The notes under the pieces were generated by a model. That model saw nothing but the letters and a program-made list of their open reading frames with translations, made no database searches and had not been told where the DNA came from. From Gammaproteobacteria bacterium (GTDB taxonomy: Bacteria > Pseudomonadota > Gammaproteobacteria > UBA6429 > Thiohalophilaceae), in NCBI GenBank assembly GCA_024275115.1, contig JAJRZT010000114.1, positions 1 through 50,112 on the forward strand: a stretch of 50,112 nucleotides of DNA, in the 5' to 3' direction. Positions 27,801-38,006 of this stretch are shown one piece after another. The number at the start of each line of letters is the position of its first letter. Positions within the stretch are counted from its first letter, which is position 1. The translations under genes and the position numbers were made by a program.

Positions 27801-28767
27801 GTTTTTAATTTTCACAACGAGTTTACTTTTCTCGTTTTCAGGTTTTGCATTAGCGGCTCCTGCAAGTTCCGAGCAAGTCGAGTTCTGGTTATCAAAAATG
27901 CACCAAGCAGCATATATGCTGAACTATAAAGGTATATTTGTTTATGGGCAAAAAGATAATTTAAGTTCGATGCAAATAGTACATAGCCAGGATGAGTTTG
28001 GTGAACGCGAACGTTTGTTATCCCTGGATGGAACAGGGCGTGAAGTTATTCGAACCAAAGATTCTGTAATATGCATATTACCGGATAGTCAATCTGTCAT
28101 GGTTGAAAAGACCCGGCCTAAATCAAATTTCCCCCCGGCTTTCCCCGTTAAGCTCAATGAGTTGGCAGATAATTACGATTTTTATTTATCTGCTAAAGAG
28201 ATGGTTGCAGGGCAAATAACACAGAAAATTGTTATAAATCCTAAAGATAAATATCGTTATGGCCATATGTTATGGATTGATGATAAAAAAGGTTTATTGC
28301 TTAAAACATATCTTATTGATGACCGTGGTCAGGTGGTTGAAAAATTCATGTTTACACAGATTGATTATATGAAAAAAGTGCCTGAGGCTTTGTTACAAGC
28401 TTCAGTCAAGGGTGAGAATTACATCTGGTATGAGTCAGGTAAAGCAAAAAAACATGAGTTACAGAAGTTATCAAAATGGGGTGTGAAAAACTTACCAAAA
28501 GGGTTTAAATCAGACATGAGTCGCAAGCATGTTATGCCGCGCAGCGGAATCGCAATGGAGCAATTAATGTATACAGATGGTTTAGCATCTATTTCGGTTT
28601 TTATCGAAAAGCACAGTGATGATGAAAGCCTGTTAAGTGGTAGTTCACATATGGGCGCAATTAATGCCTGTGGTCAGGATTTAAATAGTGGTGTGCATGT
28701 TACGGTCATTGGTGAAGTTCCGCATGCGTCTGTAAAAATGATATGTGATTCTGTTTATTTAAAATAA
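27790..28767 (+). CDS. rseB: Sigma-E regulatory protein RseB (MucB)
   Basis: A 325-residue periplasmic protein that binds RseA and protects it from cleavage until it senses mislocalised lipoproteins or LPS. The N-terminal signal peptide ends near ALAAPAS, then comes the MucB/RseB domain (MLNYKGIFVYGQ, ERLLSLDGTGREVIR). A small C-terminal domain carries two Cys (CGQD and MICD). The start at 27790 gives the proper signal peptide; the frame opens nine codons earlier. Confidence 0.92.
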   Translation: MKNKFLIFTTSLLFSFSGFALAAPASSEQVEFWLSKMHQAAYMLNYKGIFVYGQKDNLSSMQIVHSQDEFGERERLLSLDGTGREVIRTKDSVICILPDSQSVMVEKTRPKSNFPPAFPVKLNELADNYDFYLSAKEMVAGQITQKIVINPKDKYRYGHMLWIDDKKGLLLKTYLIDDRGQVVEKFMFTQIDYMKKVPEALLQASVKGENYIWYESGKAKKHELQKLSKWGVKNLPKGFKSDMSRKHVMPRSGIAMEQLMYTDGLASISVFIEKHSDDESLLSGSSHMGAINACGQDLNSGVHVTVIGEVPHASVKMICDSVYLK

Positions 28768-28774
28768 TCCAGAT

Positions 28775-29257
28775 ATGATTGAACAAACGGCAAAAGTATT
28801 ACGTAGTGAAAATGGCAAAATTTTTGTCGAAGTTAACCCGCAATCAAGTTGCAGCTCCTGTTCTGCTAAAGCAGGTTGCGGTAAGCCACTACTGGATAAT
28901 GTATTCAAAACAAAACCTCTGAGTATTTCAGTTGACAATACTTTAGGGGCAAAAGTGAACGATGATGTTATTGTGGGTCTGAATGAATCGGCTTTATTGC
29001 AGGTTTCTTTTTATTTATACCTGCTACCTCTTTTAAGTATGTTGTTTTCAGCTATTATTGTTGTTTATATCATGCCTGATGCCTACGCTGAAATAAGCTC
29101 TATTGCTGCGGCTATTTTTGGTTTGTTGGCGGGTAGTCGATACTCACGCCATATTTTAAACAGAAAAGAAAAGAGTCAAAATACAAGGTTTAAACCTGTT
29201 TTGATAAAAGTTATCCCCTCTATATTTTCAACCAAGGTGGGTTTATCCCGTTTTTAG
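28775..29257 (+). CDS. rseC: RseC/MucC family membrane protein
   Basis: A 160-residue membrane protein with an N-terminal Cys-rich segment (Cys26, Cys29, Cys35 in SSCSSCSAKAGCG) and two closely spaced helices in the middle. RseC is a positive modulator of sigma-E and is linked to SoxR reduction via the Rsx complex in E. coli. The gene is eight bases downstream of rseB, and its TAG stop overlaps the AGGAG used by the next gene. Confidence 0.9.
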   Translation: MIEQTAKVLRSENGKIFVEVNPQSSCSSCSAKAGCGKPLLDNVFKTKPLSISVDNTLGAKVNDDVIVGLNESALLQVSFYLYLLPLLSMLFSAIIVVYIMPDAYAEISSIAAAIFGLLAGSRYSRHILNRKEKSQNTRFKPVLIKVIPSIFSTKVGLSRF

Positions 29258-29267
29258 GAGTTTTGTT

Positions 29268-30686
29268 TTGTTGGACTTAAATTTAAAGCGAGCCTTTATC
29301 GCTATTTTGCTATCAGTTTTTTTCATTTCAATGGCTCAGGCGTATACATTACCTGACTTTACTGAGCTTGCTGCTGACAATAGCCCGGCCGTTGTCAATA
29401 TCAGTACTAAACAAAAAGTCAAAGCTAATAAAAAATTACCACATGGTTTGCAAATCCCTGACTTACCTGAAGGCTCACCCTGGAATGATTTATTTAAGCG
29501 TTTCTTTGAAGACCGTGATAATAATGAAAATTTCAACTCTCAATCCTTAGGCTCGGGTTTTATCATCGATACAGATGGTTATATTGTAACGAATCATCAT
29601 GTTGTTAAAAATGCCGACGAAATTCTGGTGCGCTTATCAGATCGGCGTGAACTGGTTGCAAAATTAATTGGTAGCGATGAGCGTTCAGATATTGCGCTAT
29701 TGAAGATTGAAGCAGATTCACTCCCAGTTGTAAAAATTGGCAACTCGGACAAATTAAAAGTAGGTGAATGGGCAATGGCCATTGGTTCGCCTTTTGGTTT
29801 TGATCATTCCATCTCAGTGGGCGTTGTAAGTGCCATAGGACGCAGTAATTTACCAAACAGTAGTTACGTACCCTTTATTCAAACAGATGTTGCAATTAAC
29901 CCTGGCAATTCAGGTGGCCCTTTGTTTAACCTGAAGGGTGAGGTGATTGGTATTAACTCACAAATTTATACCCGCACCGGTGGCTTTATGGGGTTGTCAT
30001 TCTCTATCCCGATTAATGTTGCCATGAATGTTGTTAAACAAATTAAAAAAGACGGCCATGTAACGCGTGGCTGGTTGGGCGTATTGATTCAGGAAGTGAA
30101 CCGTGAGCTTGCTGAATCCTTTGGTATGAAGCAACCACGTGGTGCAGCGATATTAAAAGTAATCGATGACAGCCCTGCCGAAAAAGCCGGTTTTAAAATA
30201 GGTGATGTCATTATCAAGTTTGGTGCAAAGGAAATTTACCGTTCATCCGATTTACCTCTGGCCGTTGGCACAACCGAAGTTGGCAAAAAGGTCAAGGTTA
30301 AAATTATTCGTGAAGGCCGAACAAGAACCTTAAGGGTGAAAGTAGAAGAATTACCTAATCAGGAAGAGCTTGCGGAAGTACGGGGCTCGACTAAAAAAAC
30401 ACAAGTGAATAAGCTGGGTATGTCGGTAATGGACATTAGCAATGAACAGCGTGAACAATTTGGTATGGATAAGCGGGGCATTTTAGTTAAAAGTGTTTCC
30501 GTAGGTGCAGCGCGTGAAGCAGGTATTCGTAAAGGTGATATTCTGCTTAAGCTCAATTACAAAGATATTAATTCGGTTAAAGAGTTTAAAAAAGTACTTA
30601 AAAGTTTACCTAAGGGTAAATCCGTACCTATTTTAATTCAGCGTAAAAAGTCCCCCATCTTTTTGGCGATTAAAATCCCTAAATAA
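29268..30686 (+). CDS. mucD: Periplasmic serine protease, DegP/MucD type
   Basis: A 472-residue trypsin-like HtrA protease with a signal peptide (AILLSVFFISMAQA). The catalytic triad is His111 (TNHHVV), Asp141 (SDIALLK) and Ser215 (NPGNSGGPL). Two PDZ domains follow, at about 270-350 and 375-465. It degrades or chaperones misfolded envelope proteins and belongs to the sigma-E operon, as MucD does in Pseudomonas. The start is TTG 29268 with TAGGAG seven bases upstream. No start ATG lies nearby. Confidence 0.93.
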   Translation: MLDLNLKRAFIAILLSVFFISMAQAYTLPDFTELAADNSPAVVNISTKQKVKANKKLPHGLQIPDLPEGSPWNDLFKRFFEDRDNNENFNSQSLGSGFIIDTDGYIVTNHHVVKNADEILVRLSDRRELVAKLIGSDERSDIALLKIEADSLPVVKIGNSDKLKVGEWAMAIGSPFGFDHSISVGVVSAIGRSNLPNSSYVPFIQTDVAINPGNSGGPLFNLKGEVIGINSQIYTRTGGFMGLSFSIPINVAMNVVKQIKKDGHVTRGWLGVLIQEVNRELAESFGMKQPRGAAILKVIDDSPAEKAGFKIGDVIIKFGAKEIYRSSDLPLAVGTTEVGKKVKVKIIREGRTRTLRVKVEELPNQEELAEVRGSTKKTQVNKLGMSVMDISNEQREQFGMDKRGILVKSVSVGAAREAGIRKGDILLKLNYKDINSVKEFKKVLKSLPKGKSVPILIQRKKSPIFLAIKIPK

Positions 30687-30720
30687 GCACGGCATGTTAT
30701 TGATGGTTTGAATAATCGGA

Positions 30721-30975
30721 ATGCAGAAAACAGAACTTGTTGTATACAGTCGAGCGGGGTGTCATTTGTGTGATGCTCTTATCGATGAGTTAACCGAATT
30801 TTGTTGTGGGAATCTCTTCACGTTTACCACCATTGATATTTCAGGTAGCGATGAGCTGGAAAAGTTGTACGGTGTTAAAGTGCCGGTGGTGACTTACAAC
30901 AACCATATTTTATGTGAATACTTCCTTGACCCAAAAGCCATTACCGCATATTTCGGCATATCGCCTGAAAATTAG
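30721..30975 (+). CDS. Glutaredoxin-like thiol protein
   Basis: An 84-residue thioredoxin-fold protein of the DUF836/glutaredoxin-like family. The redox motif is Cys14-His-Leu-Cys17 in YSRAGCHLC, followed by the cis-Pro loop KVPVVTYN. Its role is not known, but such genes are often found near the sigma-E protease gene. It starts 34 bases after mucD and ends before a terminator-like hairpin, so it may be the last gene of the rpoE operon. Confidence 0.85.
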   Translation: MQKTELVVYSRAGCHLCDALIDELTEFCCGNLFTFTTIDISGSDELEKLYGVKVPVVTYNNHILCEYFLDPKAITAYFGISPEN

Positions 30976-30988
30976 GTACAATACAGTC

Positions 30989-31076
30989 CTGTTGGGTTTT
31001 TAAAAGTCGTCACAGCCGCAATAGTGGCGGGGATTTGATAAAAAACCCAGAATAAGCGCAGTTAATGCGCTTTTTT
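30989..31076 (+). ncRNA. Candidate structured RNA or lepA attenuator
   Basis: Between the glutaredoxin-like gene and lepA, TGGGTTTTT (30993-31001) pairs with AAAAACCCA (31041-31049). Inside it a short stem CCGC-GCGG can form. Then comes a terminator hairpin (31054-31076). A -10-like TACAAT sits at 30977-30982, but no convincing -35 was seen. It could be a 90-base small RNA, an attenuated leader of lepA, or only a terminator with upstream pairing. I have no family match. Confidence 0.35.
31054..31076 (+). terminator. Rho-independent terminator upstream of lepA
   Basis: AAGCGCA and TGCGCTT form a seven-base stem around GTTAA, followed by TTTT. It ends 26 bases before the lepA start codon. If it terminates the sigma-E operon, lepA needs its own promoter in the short gap; otherwise it is an attenuator. 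Confidence 0.75.
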
Positions 31077-31101
31077 GTTATATAAATCAAGGTGTTGCAG
31101 T

Positions 31102-32907
31102 TTGTCGGATCTATCTCATATACGTAATTTCTCCATCATTGCCCATATTGACCATGGAAAATCGACCATCGCGGATCGTTTTATTCAGACTTGTGGCGGC
31201 TTAAGTGAACGGGACATGCAAGCACAGGTGCTCGATTCGATGGATCTGGAGAAAGAGCGCGGCATCACGATTAAAGCACAGAGTGTCACGCTGGATTATC
31301 ATGCAAAAAATGGTGAAACCTACCAGCTAAACTTTATTGATACCCCTGGCCATGTGGATTTTAGTTATGAAGTTTCGCGTTCTCTGGCGGCTTGTGAAGG
31401 CGCTTTGCTGGTTGTCGATGCCTCGCAAGGTGTTGAGGCACAGAGTGTTGCAAACTGCTATACCGCCATTGATCAAGGTCTGGAAGTGATGCCTGTTTTA
31501 AATAAAATTGATTTACCCGCAGCCGAGCCAGAACGGGTGAGTCAGGAAATTGAAGATATTATCGGCATTGATGCCACCGATGCACTGCATGTCAGTGCCA
31601 AATCCGGGCTTGGGATTGATGCGTTACTCGAAATGCTAGTTGAAAAGATCCCTGCTCCCAAGGGTGATGTTGATGCACCGCTACAAGCGCTTATTATTGA
31701 TTCCTGGTTTGACAGCTACGTAGGTGTTATCTCGCTGGTGCGCATTATGCAGGGCACCTTAAAGCCCAGGCAGAAAATAACCATGATGGCAGCGGGTCGC
31801 AATTATTCGGTTGATCAGGTGGGTGTTTTCACTCCAAAGCGTAAAGTTATGGATAGTTTAAAAGCTGGTGAGGTTGGGTTCTTAATTGCCGGTATTAAGG
31901 AAATAGACGGTGCGCCAGTGGGCGATACCATTACCACTACCGGCAACCCTGCCGATACTGCACTGGCCGGTTTTAAAGCGGTACAGCCACAGGTTTTTGC
32001 CGGGCTGTTTCCCGTGGTGGGGGATGATTATGAAGCCTTACGCGAGGCGCTGGCCAAATTACGTCTCAATGATGCGGCACTGTTTTATGAGCCCGAAACG
32101 TCTCAGGCGTTGGGCTTTGGTTTCCGCTGTGGCTTTTTGGGTATGCTGCACATGGAGATTATTCAGGAACGGCTGGAACGCGAATACGATCTCAACTTGA
32201 TTACTACGGCTCCTACCGTTGTTTTTGAAGTTAAAACCAACAAGGGTAAGATTGTAAGAATTGATAATCCAGCGGATTTGCCAGATCAGGTTCATATTGC
32301 CGAAATTCGCGAACCCATCGTAACGGCGACGATTCTTGTGCCGCAGGATTATGTGGGCAATGTGATGACCCTGTGTATCGAAAAGCGCGGCGCACAAAAG
32401 GATATGCAGTATTTAGGCGGGCAGGTTAGCATTGTTTTTGAGCTGCCGTTAAATGAGATTGTGCTGGATTTCTTTGATCGATTAAAATCGGTGAGTCGGG
32501 GCTATGCTTCATTAGATTATGATTTTACTCGTTTTCAGGAGGCAAATCTGGTTAAACTGGATATTTTGATCAATTCTGAAAAAGTGGATGCTTTAGCGGT
32601 TATTGTGCATCGAGATAATGCCATTTCACAAGGCCGGAAATTAACAGAAAAAATGAAGGAAATTATTCCCAGGCAAATGTTTGATGTCGCAATACAGGCT
32701 GCCATTGGGGTAAAAGTATTAGCGCGTACAAATGTGAAAGCATTACGTAAAAATGTAACGGCAAAGTGTTATGGTGGCGATGTATCGCGTAAACGGAAGT
32801 TGTTAGAAAAACAAAAAGAAGGTAAAAAACGCATGAAGCAAATTGGTCGAGTCGAGTTACCACAGGATGCTTTTTTAGCTGTTTTACATGTAGGTAAAGA
32901 CAAATGA
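31102..32907 (+). CDS. lepA: Elongation factor 4 (LepA)
   Basis: A 601-residue translational GTPase resembling EF-G that acts on stalled or initiating ribosomes. The G1 motif AHIDHGKST, the switch region [19 protein letters not shown] and NKIDLP are complete, and the LepA C-terminal domain ends LHVGKDK. I start it at TTG 31102 ([11 protein letters not shown]), as homologues begin with these residues and AAGG lies about nine bases upstream. It overlaps lepB by four bases. Confidence 0.96.
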   Translation: MSDLSHIRNFSIIAHIDHGKSTIADRFIQTCGGLSERDMQAQVLDSMDLEKERGITIKAQSVTLDYHAKNGETYQLNFIDTPGHVDFSYEVSRSLAACEGALLVVDASQGVEAQSVANCYTAIDQGLEVMPVLNKIDLPAAEPERVSQEIEDIIGIDATDALHVSAKSGLGIDALLEMLVEKIPAPKGDVDAPLQALIIDSWFDSYVGVISLVRIMQGTLKPRQKITMMAAGRNYSVDQVGVFTPKRKVMDSLKAGEVGFLIAGIKEIDGAPVGDTITTTGNPADTALAGFKAVQPQVFAGLFPVVGDDYEALREALAKLRLNDAALFYEPETSQALGFGFRCGFLGMLHMEIIQERLEREYDLNLITTAPTVVFEVKTNKGKIVRIDNPADLPDQVHIAEIREPIVTATILVPQDYVGNVMTLCIEKRGAQKDMQYLGGQVSIVFELPLNEIVLDFFDRLKSVSRGYASLDYDFTRFQEANLVKLDILINSEKVDALAVIVHRDNAISQGRKLTEKMKEIIPRQMFDVAIQAAIGVKVLARTNVKALRKNVTAKCYGGDVSRKRKLLEKQKEGKKRMKQIGRVELPQDAFLAVLHVGKDK

Positions 32908-33710
32908 CAATTGATTTTTCACTGATTTTGGCATTAGGTGCGGCAATTACGGGTGTTATCTGGCTGCTGGATATTTTATTTTTTGCCCGTAACCGAAAGC
33001 TTGATGATGAATTAACTGAAAGTGCAGGGCGGGAGCGTGATACGCCCACGAAAGAAGAGTCAGAGCCTTTTTTAGTTGAATATTCAAAGTTTTTATTCCC
33101 GGTATTTTTTATCGTTTTAATCCTGCGCGGTTTTGTGGCGGAACCCTTTAAGATCCCATCAGGTTCCATGATCCCCACTTTGGAAATTGGTGATTTTATT
33201 CTGGTGAGTAAATTTAGCTATGGATTACGCGTGCCGGTTATCAACAAAAAAATACTGGATTTAGGTACACCCGAGCGTGGTGATGTTGTGGTTTTTCGTT
33301 TTCCGCGCGAGCCACAAATTGACTATATTAAACGGGTGGTGGGTTTACCTGGCGATCAAATTGCATACTATAATAAGCAGTTATACATTAATGGTGAAGC
33401 GGTTAAAACAACGGAAGTTTCCCGGTCAACCTTTGGCTTTACTGAATATGTTCGTTTTAAAGAAGATTTACCGGGTGGTTATTCGCATGAAATGCGTTTG
33501 AGCTCAAACCCTGCTCATTTTGATTTAGTAACAACCGTGCCAAAAGGGCATTATTTTGTGATGGGTGATAACCGCGATAACAGCAACGATAGTCGAGTAT
33601 GGGGTTTTGTACCCGATGAAAATTTAAAAGGTCGAGCCTTTGCTATCTGGATGAACTGGCAGGGCTGGAACCACTGGCCTAAATGGCAACGTGTTGGAAG
33701 TATAAAATAA
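32904..33710 (+). CDS. lepB: Signal peptidase I
   Basis: A 268-residue membrane serine peptidase removing signal peptides. Two N-terminal helices precede the catalytic Ser88 ([13 protein letters not shown]) and Lys143 ([11 protein letters not shown]). The C-terminal box is [16 protein letters not shown]. It begins within the lepA stop (ATGA), the classical lepA-lepB operon. Confidence 0.96.
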   Translation: MTIDFSLILALGAAITGVIWLLDILFFARNRKLDDELTESAGRERDTPTKEESEPFLVEYSKFLFPVFFIVLILRGFVAEPFKIPSGSMIPTLEIGDFILVSKFSYGLRVPVINKKILDLGTPERGDVVVFRFPREPQIDYIKRVVGLPGDQIAYYNKQLYINGEAVKTTEVSRSTFGFTEYVRFKEDLPGGYSHEMRLSSNPAHFDLVTTVPKGHYFVMGDNRDNSNDSRVWGFVPDENLKGRAFAIWMNWQGWNHWPKWQRVGSIK

Positions 33711-33742
33711 ATATTTTCCTTAACCTTATCAATGAGAGAAAT

Positions 33743-34114
33743 ATGATGAAATTGATTTCAAAACAGCGTGGATTAACTGCGATTAGCTGGCTTGTTGTTA
33801 TTGCGGTTGCAGTTATGTTTATTACCTTATTGCTACGGCTAATTCCGATTTATATTGAAGGTTATAGTGTTTATAACTCACTGGAAGGGCTGAAGGACGA
33901 TCCAAAAGTTGCAACCTATTCAAATCGGACTATTAGAAAGACTTTGTTAAAACGATTCAATATTAACTCTATTTATTCTGTGACAGGCGAAGATATTTAT
34001 ATTACTAAAAAGTCTGGTAAAACGATCATTGAAGTTGAATATGAGGTGCGTAAAACGGTTGTTGGTAATCTTGATTTTGTTGTTCGTTTTCAAAAAGAAA
34101 TCACTGTCCAATAA
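33743..34114 (+). CDS. DUF4845 small membrane protein
   Basis: A 123-residue protein with one N-terminal helix (AISWLVVIAVAVMFITLLL) and a small outer domain. DUF4845 proteins regularly lie between lepB and rnc, but their role is unknown. The pre-helix QRGLTAISW resembles a type IV pilin leader, but the usual Glu is absent. I use ATG 33743 with GAGAGAA upstream; the frame extends back into lepB to 33683. Confidence 0.8.
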   Translation: MMKLISKQRGLTAISWLVVIAVAVMFITLLLRLIPIYIEGYSVYNSLEGLKDDPKVATYSNRTIRKTLLKRFNINSIYSVTGEDIYITKKSGKTIIEVEYEVRKTVVGNLDFVVRFQKEITVQ

Positions 34115-34120
34115 TACCCT

Positions 34121-34798
34121 ATGGATAGCAGAAAACAATTTTTAAAAATAATTGAATATACTTTTAATGATATAGCTCTGCTTGATTCTGCTTTAACACA
34201 TAGAAGTGCTGCATCAAACAACAATGAACGACTAGAATTTCTGGGCGATTCCGTTTTAGGTCTGGTTATTTCCACTGAATTATATAAACGATTTTCAGAC
34301 ATTGACGAAGGTGTGCTCAGCCGCTTGCGCGCAAGCCTGGTTAAAGGTGAAACACTGGCTGAACAGGCGAAAGAAATAAATCTGGGTGAATATATTCAAC
34401 TCGGCGGCGGTGAGTTGAAGAGTGGTGGTTTTCGTCGAGCCTCTATTTTAGCTGATGCATTCGAAGCCGTAATTGGAGCCATTTATCTTGATGGTGGTAT
34501 AAAGGCGGCAACAAAATTTATTCTTTCACAATTTCAAACTCGCTTAAACAAGGTTAATCCCGGTGAAGTTAGTAAAGATCCTAAAACACGCTTACAGGAA
34601 TATCTTCAGGCACGCAGCTTACCTTTACCTGTGTACACGGTTATCTCCATTGAAGGCGAATCTCATCAGCAAACCTTTACTGTAAAAGGGCAGGCCGACG
34701 TGATTGCTCATGAAATTAAAGGCACTGGAAAAAGCCGACGCTATGCTGAGCAACAGGTTGCACAAAAAATTCTGGATTTATTAAGCAATGACAAGTAA
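34121..34798 (+). CDS. rnc: Ribonuclease III
   Basis: A 225-residue double-stranded RNA endonuclease processing rRNA and mRNA. The signature NERLEFLGDSVLGLVIS carries the catalytic acidic residues. A C-terminal dsRNA-binding domain runs from about 154 (DPKTRLQEYLQ to QVAQKILDLL). It overlaps era by 11 bases, the conserved rnc-era coupling. Confidence 0.96.
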   Translation: MDSRKQFLKIIEYTFNDIALLDSALTHRSAASNNNERLEFLGDSVLGLVISTELYKRFSDIDEGVLSRLRASLVKGETLAEQAKEINLGEYIQLGGGELKSGGFRRASILADAFEAVIGAIYLDGGIKAATKFILSQFQTRLNKVNPGEVSKDPKTRLQEYLQARSLPLPVYTVISIEGESHQQTFTVKGQADVIAHEIKGTGKSRRYAEQQVAQKILDLLSNDK

Positions 34799-35696
34799 TG
34801 ATAATGATTTTCGCTGTGGCTATGTTGCCATTATTGGTCGCCCGAATGTGGGTAAGTCAACACTGCTAAATTATATTTTGGGACAAAAGCTCTGTATCAC
34901 TTCGCGTAAGCCTCAAACCACACGGCATCAGATACTCGGCATTAAAACAACAGCTATAGCACAGGCCATTTATGTGGATACCCCTGGTGTCCATAAAGAC
35001 AGCTCACGGGCAATGAATCGTTATATGAACCGCGCGGCACACAGTATTATTGATGATGTTAATGTGGTTTTATTTGTTGTCGAAGCCGGCGTCTGGTCAG
35101 ACAAAGACGAATGGGTGCTTGAAAAAATAAAATCAACAAACAACCCGATTATTTTAGTGATTAACAAAGTGGATCAGTTAGACGACAAAGCCAAACTGCT
35201 TCCGTTTATGCAAAAGTTAAGTCAACTGCACGCATTTAAAAGTATTATTCCTGTTTCAGCTTTAAAAGGTAAATATATAGAGGATTTAGAAACTGAGATT
35301 GAACCCTTGTTGGATATTTCCGAGCCTATCTTCCCTGAAGATCAATTTACCGATCGCAGTATGAAGTTTTTCGCAGCAGAAATAATTCGTGAAAAATTAA
35401 TGCGGCAACTGGGGCAGGAACTTCCGTACGACCTGACAGTGATGATAGAAAAATTTGAAGAAGTGGATGATAAAATTAATATCAATGCCGTTATTCTTGT
35501 TGAACGAAAGAACCAGAAACTAATTATCATTGGTAATCAGGGGCAGCGTCTTAAAAAGGTGGGCACACAAGCCAGAATTGACATGGAAAAGATGTTTGAC
35601 TGTAAGGTTTTTGTTGAGATCTGGGTTAAGGTAAAATCGGGTTGGGCAGATGATGAGCTAATGCTGAAATCACTTGGTTATACGGATGAGCATTAG
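34788..35696 (+). CDS. era: GTPase Era
   Basis: A 302-residue essential GTPase in 16S rRNA maturation and 30S assembly. G-motifs GRPNVGKST, DTPGVH and NKVD are present, and a C-terminal KH RNA-binding domain follows (GNQGQRLKKVGTQARIDMEK). Its start lies inside rnc and its end inside recO, so the three genes are translationally linked. Confidence 0.97.
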   Translation: MTSNDNDFRCGYVAIIGRPNVGKSTLLNYILGQKLCITSRKPQTTRHQILGIKTTAIAQAIYVDTPGVHKDSSRAMNRYMNRAAHSIIDDVNVVLFVVEAGVWSDKDEWVLEKIKSTNNPIILVINKVDQLDDKAKLLPFMQKLSQLHAFKSIIPVSALKGKYIEDLETEIEPLLDISEPIFPEDQFTDRSMKFFAAEIIREKLMRQLGQELPYDLTVMIEKFEEVDDKININAVILVERKNQKLIIIGNQGQRLKKVGTQARIDMEKMFDCKVFVEIWVKVKSGWADDELMLKSLGYTDEH

Positions 35697-36474
35697 CAGC
35701 CATTCATCAAACTACCAGCGCGTTCATTCCCAGCCGGCTTATATTTTACATACACATGCTTATCAAAATACCAGTTTGATTGTTGATACCTTTACAGCAA
35801 ATTTTGGCAGGGTGCGGTTTGTTGCAAAAGGTGCCAAACGCTTAAAATCTTCTTTTGCCGGTAAGTTGCAGGTTTTTAGTCCCTTGCTATTATCCTGGAT
35901 GGGGAAGGGGGAGCTGTATACCTTAACCGATGCTGAATTTGCGGCAGACAGTCAGACTTCCTATGTTAATGCTAAGTTAGCTTTGCGTGGCTCTATATTA
36001 CTCAGTGCCTATTACCTGAATGAACTTTTGTTGCGTTTTGTAACACTTGAAGATCCGCATCCTGAACTATTTTATTACTATACTAATGCACTTGAAAGTT
36101 TATTCATCAGGAAAAATATTGAGACAGTTTTGCGTGTTTTCGAAAAGCGGTTATTACAGGAAACGGGGTACAGCCTTGTTTTAAATCATGCTATTGATAC
36201 AGGAAAACCTATTGAGGCACTTAAAACGTACCACTACATTTTAACCGAAGGGCCTGAAAGCCAGTTGGCTGATAGCAAGCTGAGTAGCCAACGACATCTG
36301 GATTATGCCGGTATTTATGTAGATGGTAAAACTTTGCTAGAATTAGAAAGTGGTAGTTTCAGTAGTCAACAAACACTAAAACAGGCCAAACAATTAATGC
36401 GGGCAATTATTGCATTGCATTTGGGCGATAAACCGCTTAAAACAAGAGCATTATTCCAGTCGACAATATTATAA
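35686..36474 (+). CDS. recO: DNA repair protein RecO
   Basis: A 262-residue recombination mediator of the RecFOR pathway that loads RecA. An N-terminal OB fold ([32 protein letters not shown]) precedes a helical domain. The zinc-binding cysteines of some homologues are absent. I prefer ATG 35686 over TTG 35674; either way it overlaps era. Confidence 0.92.
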   Translation: MSISSHSSNYQRVHSQPAYILHTHAYQNTSLIVDTFTANFGRVRFVAKGAKRLKSSFAGKLQVFSPLLLSWMGKGELYTLTDAEFAADSQTSYVNAKLALRGSILLSAYYLNELLLRFVTLEDPHPELFYYYTNALESLFIRKNIETVLRVFEKRLLQETGYSLVLNHAIDTGKPIEALKTYHYILTEGPESQLADSKLSSQRHLDYAGIYVDGKTLLELESGSFSSQQTLKQAKQLMRAIIALHLGDKPLKTRALFQSTIL

Positions 36475-36485
36475 AGGAAAAACAA

Positions 36486-37208
36486 ATGTTACTCGGTGTC
36501 AATATCGATCATGTGGCCACCTTAAGGCAGTCGCGCGGTACAATTTATCCAGAAGTACTGCAAGCTGCTGCTGTTGCTGAACAAGCCGGTGCCGATGCGA
36601 TTACTATCCATCTTAGAGAAGATCGCCGACATATCCAGGAGCGTGATGTTGAGTTGCTATCACAAACGCTACAAACACGAATGAATCTGGAAATGGCGGT
36701 AACCAATGAAATGATAGCTCTTGCAGAAAAATATAAACCTGCTGATTGTTGTCTGGTGCCTGAAAAAAGAGAAGAGCTTACAACTGAAGGCGGGTTGGAT
36801 GTGGCGGGTCAGGTAACGAAAATGCAAGAGGCCTGTAGTCGTTTGGCTAATGCCGGTGTTCGTGTGTCTTTGTTTATTGATGCAGATAAAAACCAGATTG
36901 ATGCTGCACAAGCAGTCGGTGCGCCAGTTATTGAAATACATACCGGCCACTTTGCCGATGCAAATGATAATATAGCTCAGCAAGATGAACTTGCTAAAAT
37001 TGTAGCTGCAGTTGAGTATGCTACCCAGCTTGGTCTACATGTAAATGCTGGCCATGGTTTGCACTACCATAATGTACAAAAGATAGCGGCCATTGCCGGT
37101 ATTAAAGAACTCAACATCGGCCATGCCATTATCGCACAATCGATATTTACAGGACTTGGGTCGGCAGTAACCGAAATGAAGCGACTAATGATAGAAGCAA
37201 TAAAATGA
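36486..37208 (+). CDS. pdxJ: Pyridoxine 5'-phosphate synthase
   Basis: A 240-residue TIM-barrel enzyme condensing aminoacetone phosphate with deoxyxylulose phosphate to make PNP, the vitamin B6 route. [34 protein letters not shown] and HAGHGLHY-type glycine-rich loop ([11 protein letters not shown]) are diagnostic. It overlaps acpS by four bases. Confidence 0.97.
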   Translation: MLLGVNIDHVATLRQSRGTIYPEVLQAAAVAEQAGADAITIHLREDRRHIQERDVELLSQTLQTRMNLEMAVTNEMIALAEKYKPADCCLVPEKREELTTEGGLDVAGQVTKMQEACSRLANAGVRVSLFIDADKNQIDAAQAVGAPVIEIHTGHFADANDNIAQQDELAKIVAAVEYATQLGLHVNAGHGLHYHNVQKIAAIAGIKELNIGHAIIAQSIFTGLGSAVTEMKRLMIEAIK

Positions 37209-37585
37209 TCTTTGGCATTGGCACTGATATTGTTCGTATTACACGAATGCAGGAAAATATTGAAAAGTTTGGCGATAAATTTGCTGAACGTATTTTGTCA
37301 GAAGAAGAATTAAAGGAATATCATAATTATTCAGAACCCTCGCGCCTGCTTGCCAAACGCTTTGCGGCAAAAGAAGCCGCAAGTAAAGCGATGGGCACCG
37401 GCTTTCGTAACGGGATCAGCTTAAAGCAGATTTATATTACTCACAATGAGCTGGGGAAACCGTTATTGAATTTTTCAGAAGATGCAAAAGATTTTTTACA
37501 GCAACACGGTGTGAGTGAAAGCCATGTGAGTATTTCTGATGAACAGGAATATGCGGTTGCGTATGTGACGCTGGTTAATGGCTAG
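37205..37585 (+). CDS. acpS: Holo-[acyl-carrier-protein] synthase
   Basis: A 126-residue phosphopantetheinyl transferase activating ACP. The magnesium-binding GIGTDIVRI (Asp8) and the catalytic [14 protein letters not shown] motif are clear. It is the last gene of the lepA-acpS block and is followed after about 75 bases by the convergent Hpt gene. I see no strong terminator. Confidence 0.96.
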   Translation: MIFGIGTDIVRITRMQENIEKFGDKFAERILSEEELKEYHNYSEPSRLLAKRFAAKEAASKAMGTGFRNGISLKQIYITHNELGKPLLNFSEDAKDFLQQHGVSESHVSISDEQEYAVAYVTLVNG

Positions 37586-37661
37586 CTTGTACTGGCTAAA
37601 AATCAATTAGTCACAAAGAAGAGCCTGCCCCACGAAAGTGTTTTGGGTACGCATGAGACGT

Positions 37662-38006
37662 TTATAACTTAGCGATCAATTCAGTGGCTCTTTCCAGTAA
37701 CCGTTCAATTTCAAAGTTCATATTTTTTAAAGGCGCATCGATAGCATTACTGGGATAGGCCGTTTTAATTTCATCTTCAAGCAATTTGCAGGCATTTTTA
37801 AGATCGGGTACACCACAATAAGCGGTTCCCCCATGAATTTTATGGGTTGCATCCCAGAACATTTGTTTATCTTGCAGGGAGTGTCCCTTGTTCATGGTTT
37901 CCTGCTGGCTGGGTAAATCTTTTATCAGCATTTCAAATAATTCTTTTGCTAATTCAGCGTTGCCACCAGCCTGGCTGAGCGCCAGTTCTTTGTCAAATAA
38001 ACTCAT
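37662..38006 (-). CDS. Stand-alone Hpt phosphotransfer protein
   Basis: A 114-residue single-domain histidine phosphotransfer protein. The phospho-acceptor is His55 in THKIHGGTAYCGVPDLKNAC, which closely resembles the C-terminal Hpt domain of BarA/GacS. No kinase or response regulator is in the window, so its partner is encoded elsewhere. The neighbouring cysM is next to barA in many gammaproteobacteria, suggesting that this is either a relic or a separate phosphorelay component. It is divergent from cysM. Confidence 0.88.
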   Translation of the reverse strand: MSLFDKELALSQAGGNAELAKELFEMLIKDLPSQQETMNKGHSLQDKQMFWDATHKIHGGTAYCGVPDLKNACKLLEDEIKTAYPSNAIDAPLKNMNFEIERLLERATELIAKL

